Shown here piece after piece: positions 42,334 through 50,747 of a stretch of DNA of 64,000 bases. The stretch's first letter is position 1. Every line of letters starts with the position of its first letter. The notes beneath the pieces are model-generated. The model did not search any database and had not been told where the DNA came from. It saw only the letters and a list, made by a program, of their open reading frames with translations. Both the position numbers and the translations under genes were made by a program. Source of the stretch: Caulobacter rhizosphaerae (GTDB taxonomy: Bacteria > Pseudomonadota > Alphaproteobacteria > Caulobacterales > Caulobacteraceae); NCBI RefSeq assembly GCF_010977555.1, contig NZ_CP048815.1:248001-312000 (forward strand). Direction: 5' to 3'.

Positions 42334-42915
42334 CTATTCTGCCGCTTTTGCGAGCATGCCGTGATCTCTCAGCGCCTCGTTGTGACCTGAGCGCTCGACC
42401 AAAGCAGCCGCCCACCGCCCGGCTGGATTGTGGATGGCGCGGACAAGATCGGGCCCGCCACTGTGATAGCGGGCAAAATTCCGCATTTCATCCACCGCCC
42501 GCGTTCTCAACGCGGGCGTCATTTCGGACCAGTGTTCGAAAATGAAACGCAGGCGCCAGCGCGTGACGTCCGGACCGAGCGGCGCGGCCCGATAGGATTT
42601 GTCGATATAGTCGAGGGCCTGGGCGTCCAGGGTCCGGGTTCCAAGCTGCCGCACATAGGCGCGCCGCAACCAGGCGTTCGCCGCGGCCGGGGCCTGCGCC
42701 AGCGCGGCCTGACTTTCCCGGTCGGCCTTGATGGTCTGCGGGTATTGCGCCAGGAGCGCCTGGTCCGCGCGCATCTCGTGGACGGGGGCGAGGTCGGGGC
42801 TGATCGTGTTTGGCCACATCAACCCCGCGGTGGTGACCGCCGCGCCGCCCGAAGCCGCAATCGCCAGACCGGCGATGGCGGCCGTTTTCAATGTCCTGCG
42901 CGTCATCCACGCCAT
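42334..42915 (-). CDS. membrane-anchored helical protein of unknown function, EPS-linked
   Basis: This protein has about 193 residues. A basic start (MTRRTLK) leads to one membrane segment TAAIAGLAIAASGGAAVTTAGLMW. A periplasmic helical domain follows with TPR-like phrases: AQAPAAANAWLRRAYVRQLGTRTLDAQALDYIDKSYRAAPLGPDVTRWRLRFIFEHWSEMTPALRTRAVDEMRNFAR. The ATG at 42915 has GAAGAGG six bases upstream; an ATG at 42948 would add 11 residues. It is divergent from the OPX gene and is the first gene of the run that includes the Ala-rich protein, the barrel and a Wzy-like gene. No family name can be given. Confidence 0.72.
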   Translation of the reverse strand: MAWMTRRTLKTAAIAGLAIAASGGAAVTTAGLMWPNTISPDLAPVHEMRADQALLAQYPQTIKADRESQAALAQAPAAANAWLRRAYVRQLGTRTLDAQALDYIDKSYRAAPLGPDVTRWRLRFIFEHWSEMTPALRTRAVDEMRNFARYHSGGPDLVRAIHNPAGRWAAALVERSGHNEALRDHGMLAKAAE

Positions 42916-42957
42916 CCCAGGCCTCTTCGTCGGTCGTTGCGTCGGCATCTGCGTCGC

Positions 42958-43014
42958 GCAATATTGCTACTCTATTATGATCGCGGGCTGGCGGCGGCGA
43001 GCAATTCATATTGC
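42958..43014. promoter_or_regulatory. two GCAAT...ATTGC dyads in the divergent EPS-export promoter
   Basis: GCAATATTGC at 42958-42967 is a perfect 10-bp palindrome. GCAAT-tcat-ATTGC at 43001-43014 repeats the same half-sites with a wider spacer. Both are in the 207-bp region between the divergent helical-protein gene and the OPX gene. A shared regulator of both export operons is plausible. Confidence 0.4.
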
Positions 43015-43122
43015 GGGCGCGGCCGTGCAGCCCAGCCCCTTGCTAAAGTCGGGCCTGTCTGCTTTTGAACAAGCTATCGCCACACCGCTATGGTTTCGAC
43101 GGTCGGAAAGAGGATTTCGATA

Positions 43123-43716
43123 ATGCGGCACTTCTTGCGTCTCTGCGCCATGAGCCTTGTTGTGGCCTTCGGAGGCGTCGCTTGCGCCCAGACACCCGCG
43201 GCCCCAGCGGCGACGGTTTCGGCCGCCGCCAGCCCGGACGCCACCGTCCGGACGGTGCCGGAATATCGGCTGGGCGTGGCCGACAAGGTGCGGGTCAATG
43301 TTTTCGGCGAGGAAGCGCTCACCGGTGAGTTTCTGGTCGGCGGCGGCGGCAAGGTCTCGCTGCCCTTGATCGGCGAGGTGCAGGCGGCCGGTCTGACGAT
43401 CTCGCAATTCCAGCAAGAGATCAGCAACGAGCTTCGCAAAGGCTATATCAAGGAGCCGCGCGTCAGCGCCGAGGTCCTGAACTATCGCCCCTTCTACATC
43501 CTGGGCGAGGTGAACAAGCCTGGCGAATATCCCTACACTAACAATCTGACCGTCCTGAACGCGGTGGCCACGGCCGAGGGCTTCACCTACCGCGCCAACA
43601 AGCGCTCGGTCTTCATCAAGCGCGCCGAGGACCCGGCCGAGCAGTCCTATCCTCTGACGCCCCTGACCAAGGTCGCCCCCGGTGACACCATTCGGATCGG
43701 CGAGCGTTATTTCTGA
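43123..43716 (+). CDS. polysaccharide export protein (short Wza/OPX)
   Basis: This 197-residue protein has a signal sequence MRHFLRLCAMSLVVAFGGVACAQ, with a cysteine that could be lipidated although the lipobox is weak. The Poly_export domain (YRLGVADKVRVNVFGEEALTGEFLVGGGGKVSLPLIGEVQAAGLTISQFQQEISNEL, about 45-105) follows. An SLBB domain (PFYILGEVNKPGEYPYTNNLTVLNAVATAEGFTYRANKRSVFIKR) ends it. It lacks the extra D4 region and C-terminal helix by which full-length Wza spans the outer membrane, so it probably needs a separate barrel. ATG 43123 follows AGAGGA; an ATG at 43090 would lie upstream of the signal sequence. Confidence 0.93.
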   Translation: MRHFLRLCAMSLVVAFGGVACAQTPAAPAATVSAAASPDATVRTVPEYRLGVADKVRVNVFGEEALTGEFLVGGGGKVSLPLIGEVQAAGLTISQFQQEISNELRKGYIKEPRVSAEVLNYRPFYILGEVNKPGEYPYTNNLTVLNAVATAEGFTYRANKRSVFIKRAEDPAEQSYPLTPLTKVAPGDTIRIGERYF

Positions 43717-43838
43717 GTTTTCAACATTTTAATTTTGGATCGTTACCCTTGCTCCGCACCAACGTCCCGCCCCGTCACGCGCCTGGTCGCTGTCGGGGCG
43801 AGCGCGTCTCGATGGGGTCATGACGAATTGGATAGGGG

Positions 43839-44681
43839 ATGATCGGTAACTGGTTAGCGCGTCGCAAATCGTCGAACGCCGGCCCGATCGCCAGCGTGCC
43901 GCCCGACACGCTGGTGTGGACGGTCGGCGACATCCACGGACGGCTCGATCTTCTGCGCCCCCTGCTCAGCGCCGTGCTCGAAGATTTCGCCCGCAGCGCC
44001 CAGACGCGCAAGGTGCTGATCTTCCTTGGCGACTATGTGGACCGCGGCCCCGACTCCCAGGGGGTGATCGAGCTGCTGTGCCGTCTGGCCGACGGCGGCC
44101 CCGTGGAAACCATCTTCCTGCGCGGCAACCACGAAGACCGGATGGCGGCCTTTCTTGAGGATCCCGGCATCGGCCCGACCTGGTGCGACTATGGCGGGCG
44201 CGAGGCGCTTCGGTCGTACGGCGTGACGGCGCCGGCCGATCGTGCCGACAAGGACGCCTGGGCCGTCGCCTCGGCCGACTTCAACGCCGCCGTCAGCGAT
44301 CGTCACCGAGCCTTTCTGCGTGACCTGAAGCTCAGCGCCAGCGTTGGCGATTATTTCTTCGTGCACGCCGGCGTGCGGCCGGGCGTGCCGCTGGGTCAGC
44401 AGTCCAGCCACGACATGATGTGGATCCGGCAGTCCTTCCTGGACGACAGCCGCGCCTTCGAGAAGATCATCGTGCACGGCCACACCCCGACCGACGACAT
44501 CCAGTCCGACCACCGTCGCATTGGCCTGGACACCGGGGCCTACGCCACGGGCGTGCTGACCGCCGTGCGTCTCGAAGGCGAGGAGCGCGCGGCGCTGCAG
44601 ACCGCCATGACCGGTTCGGGGGTGGAGCTCTGGCGCAGCGAGATCGAGACGACCAAGGGCGCCAAACGCTCGGCGCGATAA
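43839..44681 (+). CDS. PPP-type metallophosphoesterase (Ser/Thr phosphatase family)
   Basis: This 280-residue calcineurin-like phosphoesterase has the full PPP signature: GDIHG at 30-34, GDYVDRG at 64-70 and GNHED at 96-100. FFVHAGVRPG and the late VHGHTP histidines complete the two-metal site. There is no signal peptide, so it is cytoplasmic. It lies 122 bases downstream of the OPX gene. Phosphatases of this kind (PrpA/B type) remove phosphate from Ser, Thr or Tyr proteins. Because the EPS kinase here has no Wzb partner nearby, it is a candidate for that role, which is an inference from position only. Confidence 0.92.
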   Translation: MIGNWLARRKSSNAGPIASVPPDTLVWTVGDIHGRLDLLRPLLSAVLEDFARSAQTRKVLIFLGDYVDRGPDSQGVIELLCRLADGGPVETIFLRGNHEDRMAAFLEDPGIGPTWCDYGGREALRSYGVTAPADRADKDAWAVASADFNAAVSDRHRAFLRDLKLSASVGDYFFVHAGVRPGVPLGQQSSHDMMWIRQSFLDDSRAFEKIIVHGHTPTDDIQSDHRRIGLDTGAYATGVLTAVRLEGEERAALQTAMTGSGVELWRSEIETTKGAKRSAR

Positions 44682-44777
44682 CGACAGACAAGGCCGGCGG
44701 CCCGTAGCGCAAGCCGAAACCCTTTTTTTGCATCTTGTCCGCTACAGGTTGCCGGTAACGCCCCGGGGGACCTGCGC

Positions 44778-47201
44778 TTGCTCAAGGTTTTGACCTGCCT
44801 GACGACGGAGCATGATCTGCGCCTGGTGGTGGTCGCCGGCGTGATCTGCTTTGCCGCGTGCTTCACGGCCTTTCGCCTCTATTCCCGGATGCGCGGGGCC
44901 AGGGGCGTGGTGCGGGCCGCCTGGTTGCTGCTGACCGGATTGGTGTCGGGGTCGGGCGTGTGGGCCACCCACTTTATCGCCATGGTCGCCTACAGCCCCG
45001 GCCTGAAAACCGGCTACAGCCCCGCGGGCACCTTGCTGTCGCTGATGATCGCGGTGCTGTTCATGGCCGGCGGTTTCGCGGTGGCTTCGGCCCAGCGCTC
45101 GCGCACCAATGACCTTGCTGGCGGCCTGATCCTGGGCGTGGGCGTGGCCGCCATGCATTATACCGGCATGTCCGCCTTCGTGACCCAGGGCTTCGTGCAG
45201 TGGGAGCAGGCGACGATCGCCGCCTCGGTGCTGGCCGGCGTCGTCGGGGCGGCGGGCGCCCTGCAGTTGGCGGGACGTGCGCGCAGCTTGCTCAGGCAGC
45301 TAGGCGGCGGACTGCTCCTCACGCTGGGGATCTGCGCCCTGCACTTCATCGGCATGGGCGCGATCACCATCGTGCCCGACCCGTCGATCGACGTGCCCGA
45401 CCAGATGCTGTCGGGCGGCGTGCTGACCCTGGCCGTAAGCTCGATCACCGGCATGATCATCCTGGGCGGCCTGGGCGCGGTGGCCATCGAATCCTCCACC
45501 AGCCGCTCGGCCCTGGACCGTATCCGCCGCCTGGCCAACGCCGCCTATGAGGGCATCGTCGTCGTCCAGGACGGCCGCATCAACGACGCCAACGCGGCGT
45601 TCTGCCAACTGGTCGGCCTGGAGCTGGACGCCCTGCTGCGCGCGCCGCTGTCGGATCTGCTGACCCTGGACAGCACCGCATCGATCCGCGAGGGCGAGCG
45701 GCGCGAGGGCTTGCTGCAACCCGCCGACGGCGGTCGCGCCATTCCGGTCGAAGTGTTCTCGCGCCTGATGGACGACGGCGCCCGACGCGAAACCTCGGGC
45801 CTGACCGTGCTGGCGGTGCGAGACCTGCGCGAGCGTCGCTCGGCCGAGGAAAAGATCCGCTACCTGGCCGAGCACGACGGCCTGACCGGCCTGCCCAACC
45901 GCAATTCGCTGCAGACCCGCCTGGCCGCGGCCCTGGACCGCGTCGAAGCTTCGGGCGAGAGTCTGTCGCTGATCTGCATCGACCTGGACCATTTCAAGGA
46001 AGCCAACGACCTGCACGGCCACTTGGCCGGCGACGCCCTGCTGGTCGAGGCCGCGCGCCGGCTGCAAGACAGCCTGACGGCCCCATCCTTCGCGGCTCGC
46101 CTCGGCGGCGACGAGTTCATCGTCGTCCAAGTGGCCGCTGGCGACCAGCCCGCGGCGGCCGCCGAACTGGCCGGCAGGCTGCTGGAGGCCCTGTCGGCGC
46201 CGGCCGTCCATGAAGGCCGGGAGCTGGCCATGGGCGCTAGCCTGGGCGTCTCGCTGTTCCCGCACGACGGCCGCACGGCCGAGGCGCTGCTGGCCAACGC
46301 CGACATGGCGCTGTATCGCGCCAAGGAAGGCGGCCGCGGCGCCTATCGCTTCTTCAAGCGGGAAATGGACGAGACGATCCGCGAACGCCGAACCTTGGCC
46401 CGCGAGCTGCGCCAGGCGATCATCGATGAGGCGCTGGTGGTCCATTACCAGCCGTTGGCCAGGGCCGCCGACGGCGAAGTCTGCGGTTTCGAAGCCCTGG
46501 TGCGCTGGAACCATCCGACCCGGGGCATGGTCCCGCCGCTGGAGTTCATCCCCGTCGCCGAGGAGAACGGCCTGATCGCTCAATTGGGCGAGTGGGTCCT
46601 GCGCCGGGCTTGCGCGGACGCGGCCAGTTGGGAGCGTCCGCTGCGCATCGCGGTGAACCTGTCGCCGCTGCAGCTGAACCAGCCGAACCTGCCCATACTC
46701 GTGCATGAAGTCCTGGTTCAGACCGGCTTGTCCCCCAAGCGATTGGAGCTCGAGGTCACCGAGAGCGCCCTGTTCAAGGACTATCAGCGGGCGCTCGACA
46801 ATCTGCGCCGGCTCAAGGCCCTGGGCGTGCGGATCGCCATGGACGACTTCGGCACCGGGTTCTCGTCGCTGTCGACCCTGCAGTCGTTCCCGTTCGACAA
46901 GATCAAGATCGACAAGAGCTTCGTGGAGAACATCCATCGTCACGACCGCGCGACGGTGATCGTTCGCGCCGTGCTGGGCCTGGGCCGCAGCCTGGACATC
47001 CCGTGCGTGGCCGAGGGGGTGGAAACCCAGGAACAGATCGACTTCCTGCGGGGCGAGGACTGCGCCGAACTGCAGGGCTACGCCATCGGCCGGCCGGCTG
47101 CGGTCGACACCCTGTCCGCCTGGACCCTGGCGAGCAATGCCGCGGCAAGTCCGCCTTCCGTGGTGGCGGACGAGAAGGCGCGCAGGCGGAAACGCGCCTG
47201 A
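44778..47201 (+). CDS. MHYT-PAS-GGDEF-EAL c-di-GMP signalling protein
   Basis: This 807-residue inner-membrane protein has an MHYT sensor with seven membrane segments at 15-240. It carries the three repeats THFIAMVAY (64), MHYTGMSAF (126) and LHFIGMGAI (188), which may bind a metal or a diatomic gas. A PAS-like region (about 250-345) follows. Then comes GGDEF (RLGGDEF, 442-447), with no RxxD inhibitory site five residues before it. The EAL domain has FEALVRWNH (571-579), VNLSPLQ, LEVTESAL, MDDFGTGFSSL, KIDKSFV and VAEGVET, all expected for phosphodiesterase activity. The TTG at 44778 has GGGGGA eight bases upstream. c-di-GMP control of EPS is likely from location. Confidence 0.94.
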   Translation: MLKVLTCLTTEHDLRLVVVAGVICFAACFTAFRLYSRMRGARGVVRAAWLLLTGLVSGSGVWATHFIAMVAYSPGLKTGYSPAGTLLSLMIAVLFMAGGFAVASAQRSRTNDLAGGLILGVGVAAMHYTGMSAFVTQGFVQWEQATIAASVLAGVVGAAGALQLAGRARSLLRQLGGGLLLTLGICALHFIGMGAITIVPDPSIDVPDQMLSGGVLTLAVSSITGMIILGGLGAVAIESSTSRSALDRIRRLANAAYEGIVVVQDGRINDANAAFCQLVGLELDALLRAPLSDLLTLDSTASIREGERREGLLQPADGGRAIPVEVFSRLMDDGARRETSGLTVLAVRDLRERRSAEEKIRYLAEHDGLTGLPNRNSLQTRLAAALDRVEASGESLSLICIDLDHFKEANDLHGHLAGDALLVEAARRLQDSLTAPSFAARLGGDEFIVVQVAAGDQPAAAAELAGRLLEALSAPAVHEGRELAMGASLGVSLFPHDGRTAEALLANADMALYRAKEGGRGAYRFFKREMDETIRERRTLARELRQAIIDEALVVHYQPLARAADGEVCGFEALVRWNHPTRGMVPPLEFIPVAEENGLIAQLGEWVLRRACADAASWERPLRIAVNLSPLQLNQPNLPILVHEVLVQTGLSPKRLELEVTESALFKDYQRALDNLRRLKALGVRIAMDDFGTGFSSLSTLQSFPFDKIKIDKSFVENIHRHDRATVIVRAVLGLGRSLDIPCVAEGVETQEQIDFLRGEDCAELQGYAIGRPAAVDTLSAWTLASNAAASPPSVVADEKARRRKRA

Positions 47202-47264
47202 TCCTGGAATTGGATCTCAAGCCGCTCCGCGTGGGAAGACCTAAGACGCTCGACGTCGGTTCAA

Positions 47265-47432
47265 TCAGCGGATCAGGACAATGACGCCGAAGATCAGTGC
47301 GGCCCACACCGCCAAGCTGAAGGCGGCGCAGACGATCAGGGGCCATCGGATCTTGTACCGAGGCTGAGGCCGCCGAGCCGCCGCCAGAAACGGAGCGGCG
47401 TGCGTTTGAACGTTCGAGGGGCCGAACTTCAT
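47265..47432 (-). CDS. small single-span membrane protein, 55 residues
   Basis: The ATG at 47432 has a strong ribosome site (GGGAGGAAACGC). The protein begins MKFGPSNVQTHAAPFLAAARRPQ. Then RYKIRWPLIVCAAFSLAVWAALIFGVIVLIR forms a basic-flanked membrane segment reaching the C-terminus. Similar 50-60 residue proteins are common in Caulobacterales and have no known function. The upstream in-frame ATG at 47537 would add 35 residues without a ribosome site. Confidence 0.72.
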   Translation of the reverse strand: MKFGPSNVQTHAAPFLAAARRPQPRYKIRWPLIVCAAFSLAVWAALIFGVIVLIR

Positions 47433-47582
47433 GCGTTTCCTCCCGCGCCCGGCCTTGATCGAGGGTCTCCGCCTCGCCGAGCCGTGTACGCCTACGGATA
47501 AGAGTCCCAGAATAGCTCCGGTGCAAGGCATACACACGCATAGGCAGCGGAAAAATGTGTCAAATCGCGCAATTTTCGCTGA

Positions 47583-47652
47583 AAGCGGGTCTCGCGCTGG
47601 CTAAGTGGGTCCTGATTTGCCAGGCGCCGCCCGAGCGGCGACCGACCCGCTT
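47583..47652. ncRNA. possible structured RNA or terminator (three-stem junction)
   Basis: AAGCGGGTC (47583-47591) pairs with GACCCGCTT (47644-47652). Inside, CTGGC (47597-47601) pairs with GCCAG (47619-47623), and CGCCGC (47625-47630) pairs with GCGGCG (47635-47640) around a 4-base loop. Together they make a closed three-way junction of 70 bases in the gap between the small membrane protein gene and the HerA-like gene. On the minus strand the outer stem is followed by TCAG, so terminator activity is weak at best. Confidence 0.35.
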
Positions 47653-47669
47653 CAAGCTTGACCTTTGAT

Positions 47670-49214
47670 CTAGCGTCTCCGACTCATCCCCCCCATCAGG
47701 CCGCGCATGATCTCGCGTCCGGCCTGATTGGCGATCGTGCGCAGTAACGAGGTGGCGAAGGCCTCGCCCATCGATTGGCGGTTGGAGGCGCGCGGACGCG
47801 GCGCGGCGCGAGACTCGCGCGCCTCCTCGCGTTCCCGCACTTTCTCGGCGGCGGCCCGCTGGCGCTCGGCTTCGGCCTGGGCGGCGGCGGTGTCCGCCTG
47901 CTGCTGGGCCTGGGCGGCGCGTCCTTGCAGGGTCTCGTAAGCCGAGGCGCGGTCCAGCGAAGTGTCGTAGAGGCCGGCGACCGGGCTCTTGGCGATCAGC
48001 GCCGCGCGCTCCTCGGGTGTCAGGGGCCCCAGGCGCGAGGCTGGCGGCCGGATCAGCGTCTTCTGCACGACGCAGGGCGCGCCCTTGGCGTCCAAGGTCG
48101 AGATCAGCGCCTCGCCGACCCCCAGGGCCTGAATCGTCTCGGCGGTGTCGAAGGCCGGATTGACCCGGAACGACTGGGCGGCGGCCTTCAGCCCCTTCTG
48201 ATCGGCCGGGGTGTAAGCCCGCAGGGCGTGCTGCACCCGCGCGCCCAACTGGCCCAGCACCGCGTCGGGAATGTCGGCCGGATTCTGGGTGACGAAATAG
48301 ATGCCCACGCCCTTGGAGCGGATCAGCCGGACGACCTGCTCGATCTTTTCCAGCAGCGGCTTTTCCGCATCGTTGAACAGCAGATGCGCCTCGTCGAAGA
48401 AGAACACCAGCTTGGGCTTTTCGGGATCGCCGACCTCGGGCAGTTCCTCGAACAGCTCCGACAGCAGCCAGAGCAGGAAGGTCGAATAGAGCTTGGGCGA
48501 CTGGATCAGCTTGTCGGCCGCCAGCAGGTTGACATAGCCGCGGCCGGCCACATCGGTGCGCATCAGGTCGGCCAGCTTCAGGGCCGGCTCGCCGAAGAAG
48601 TTCTCGGCCCCCTGGCTCTGCAGGGTCAGCAGCTTGCGCTGGATCGCGCCCACCGTGGCCGGCGAGACGTTGCCGTACTGGGTGCCGATCTCGGCGGCGT
48701 GGTCGGCGACATATTTCAGCGCCGCCTGCAGGTCCTTCAGATCCAGCAGCAGCAGGCCGTCCTGGTCGGCGACGTGGAAGACCACGGTCAGCACGCCTTC
48801 CTGCACGTCATTCAGTTCGAGCAGTCGCGACAGCAGCAGCGGGCCCATCTCGGAGATGGTGGTGCGAATCGGGTGGCCCTTCTGGCCGAATAGGTCCCAG
48901 AACACCACAGGCGGGGCGGACGGCGTCAGGGTCAGCCCCATGGACGCGGCGCGAGCCAGCATCTTGTCGTTGGGGACCCCGATCGCGCCGACGCCCGAGA
49001 GGTCGCCCTTCACGTCGGCGGCGAACACCGGCACGCCGGCGTCGGAGAAGGCCTGGGCCATGACCTGCAGGGTGACCGTCTTGCCCGTTCCCGTCGCGCC
49101 CGCCACCACGCCGTGACGGTTGGATCGATCGAGACGCTGGGTCACCGGTCCGGCCGCCGCGCCTTCTTGGGCCAGTCCGATAAGGATTTCGCCGTCGCCG
49201 ATCGTCAGGGTCAT
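47670..49214 (-). CDS. HerA-like ATPase, DUF853 family
   Basis: This 514-residue P-loop ATPase of the FtsK/HerA superfamily (DUF853, YjgR type) begins [28 protein letters not shown]. Walker A is [18 protein letters not shown] at about 38-50. [16 protein letters not shown] follows. Walker B is [16 protein letters not shown] at about 265-280. The sensor part [46 protein letters not shown] comes after. A charged helical segment of Ala/Gln/Glu/Arg (about 445-490) precedes a basic C-terminus with GGMSRRR. Function is unproven, perhaps DNA translocation. The frame extends far upstream of the real start at 49214. Confidence 0.92.
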   Translation of the reverse strand: MTLTIGDGEILIGLAQEGAAAGPVTQRLDRSNRHGVVAGATGTGKTVTLQVMAQAFSDAGVPVFAADVKGDLSGVGAIGVPNDKMLARAASMGLTLTPSAPPVVFWDLFGQKGHPIRTTISEMGPLLLSRLLELNDVQEGVLTVVFHVADQDGLLLLDLKDLQAALKYVADHAAEIGTQYGNVSPATVGAIQRKLLTLQSQGAENFFGEPALKLADLMRTDVAGRGYVNLLAADKLIQSPKLYSTFLLWLLSELFEELPEVGDPEKPKLVFFFDEAHLLFNDAEKPLLEKIEQVVRLIRSKGVGIYFVTQNPADIPDAVLGQLGARVQHALRAYTPADQKGLKAAAQSFRVNPAFDTAETIQALGVGEALISTLDAKGAPCVVQKTLIRPPASRLGPLTPEERAALIAKSPVAGLYDTSLDRASAYETLQGRAAQAQQQADTAAAQAEAERQRAAAEKVREREEARESRAAPRPRASNRQSMGEAFATSLLRTIANQAGREIMRGLMGGMSRRR

Positions 49215-49331
49215 ACGCAACGTCCTTTTGCCTTGAGAGCTTAAGCCTAGACCCGGCCTTGCGTCGCGCCAATCGCCTCGCGCAATGTGGCGCCAGTCTT
49301 TTACAGGCCGTTCGAGAAAGAGATCCCGCCG

Positions 49332-50477
49332 ATGTCCATTCCTGCGTCGATCACCGGCCGCAACGCCCTGGTGTTCCTGGCGGTCATCGCGGGCGGCGCG
49401 ACGCTGTACTGGATGCGCGGCATCCTCACGCCCCTGGCTATGGCGGTGTTCCTGGCGGTGATGATCGACAGTTTCGCGCGCGTGCTGGTCGAGCGCCTCC
49501 CAAGGTTCCCCAGGAACCTGGCCCTGCCGGCCGCCATCTTCCTGTCGATCGCCATGTTCGCGGCCGCGGTCTGGGTGGTCACCGCCAACGGCGCCAGCTT
49601 CGTCGGCCAGATCCGCGACTACGCGCCCCGCCTGAACGAGGTGATCGCCAAGGTCGCCTCGCTGGTCGGGATCAAGGTCGCGCCGACGATCGGCGACCTG
49701 ATCAACCAGCTCAATCCCAGCAAATACGCCGGGGCGGCCGCGCAGAGCCTGCAGAACTTCGCCTCCAACGCCATACTGGTGCTGATCTATCTGGGCTTCA
49801 TCATCGCCTCGCGGCGGGGGTTCAGTCGCAAGATCGTCGCGCTCTACCCGCATCATGCCGAGCGCGACGGGGCGGTCCAGCTGTTCCAGCGCATCCGCAA
49901 CGGCGTCGAGCAGTACCTTTGGATCCAGACGGTCACCGGCCTGATGATCGCCGCGGCCGCTTGGGTGGTGATGATGCTGCTGCGCCTGGACAACGCCCTG
50001 TTCTGGGCCTTCCTGATCTTCGTGGCCGCCTACATCCCGATCATCGGCGGCGCGGTGGGCTGCATCCTGCCGCCGCTGTTCGCCCTGGTGCAGTTCCCCG
50101 ACAGCTTCGTGCCGGCCGCGATCCTGTTCCTGGCGCTGCAGGGGATCTTCTTCGTGGTCGGCAACGTCATCTATCCGCGCATGCAGGGCGAAAGCCTGAA
50201 CATCGACCCGACGGTCGTGCTGCTGTCGCTGGCGGTGTGGGGCGCGCTGTGGGGCGTGACCGGCATGTTCCTGTCCACCCCGCTGACCGTGGCCCTGATG
50301 CTGATCATGGCCCAGTTCGACGGGACGCGCTGGATCGCCATCCTGCTGTCGGAGGACGGCGATCCCAGCGGCTCGGGCCTGGACCGCAAACCGCCGGGCG
50401 GGCCGGCCAAGGCCCCGCCGGAGAAAAAAATCGGCGCGGCGCCGACTTCGCGACAGAAGTCGACCAAGGGGGCTTAA
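49332..50477 (+). CDS. AI-2E family transporter
   Basis: This 381-residue membrane protein of the AI-2E/UPF0118 family (PF01594) has about seven to eight segments. The first pair is [40 protein letters not shown] long amphipathic region with [19 protein letters not shown] follows, then [16 protein letters not shown]. The later family motif [21 protein letters not shown] is near 310-330. Members export quorum signals in a few cases or act as sodium antiporters in others. Here the substrate is unknown. The C-terminus is cytoplasmic and basic. ATG 49332 follows GAAAGAG. Confidence 0.88.
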   Translation: MSIPASITGRNALVFLAVIAGGATLYWMRGILTPLAMAVFLAVMIDSFARVLVERLPRFPRNLALPAAIFLSIAMFAAAVWVVTANGASFVGQIRDYAPRLNEVIAKVASLVGIKVAPTIGDLINQLNPSKYAGAAAQSLQNFASNAILVLIYLGFIIASRRGFSRKIVALYPHHAERDGAVQLFQRIRNGVEQYLWIQTVTGLMIAAAAWVVMMLLRLDNALFWAFLIFVAAYIPIIGGAVGCILPPLFALVQFPDSFVPAAILFLALQGIFFVVGNVIYPRMQGESLNIDPTVVLLSLAVWGALWGVTGMFLSTPLTVALMLIMAQFDGTRWIAILLSEDGDPSGSGLDRKPPGGPAKAPPEKKIGAAPTSRQKSTKGA

Positions 50478-50598
50478 CATCCCGAATGACCTTCCTATCT
50501 AGGTCCTGTCGGCAGCCCCCCATGCCGACCCCGCGCGACGCAGACCGATTTTCTGGAGCGTCCAATGCGGACTCGCCCGCCTCCCCCCCGGCGGGCCC

Positions 50599-50628
50599 GC
50601 GCCGCCGGTTCCCCCCAACCGGCGGCGC
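50599..50628 (+). terminator. perfect 12-bp hairpin between the AI-2E and GDH genes
   Basis: GCGCCGCCGGTT (50599-50610) pairs with AACCGGCGGCGC (50617-50628) around CCCCCC and is followed by TT. It lies 121 bases after the AI-2E stop and 120 bases before the GDH start. It may end AI-2E transcription, but the U-tract is minimal. Confidence 0.5.
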
Positions 50629-50692
50629 TTCCGCGTCCGCGGCCGGTGGGAGATCCTTCGGTAAGATATTCTGTGCTTTTCCCGAGCTACGG

Positions 50693-50720
50693 TTGAAACC
50701 GGGCCCGAAAGGGCTAGGTT
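50693..50720 (+). promoter_or_regulatory. possible housekeeping promoter of the glutamate dehydrogenase gene
   Basis: TTGAAAC at 50693-50699 and GCTAGGTT at 50713-50720, separated by 13 bases, resemble the Caulobacter sigma-73 consensus. The start codon follows 27 bases later, with AGGAAA as ribosome site. Confidence 0.42.
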
Positions 50721-50747
50721 GTCGCCAAAAATTCGCGAGGAAATCCC

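Noticed and set aside
45300..46943. 547-codon minus-strand frame opposite the MHYT-GGDEF-EAL gene
   Set aside because: All motifs are on the plus strand, and the minus frame has shadow-type composition.
49215..50480. Upstream extension of the HerA-like frame to 936 residues
   Set aside because: The extra 422 residues are His/Arg/Gln-rich, antisense to the AI-2E gene, and the conserved start MTLTIGDG lies at 49214.
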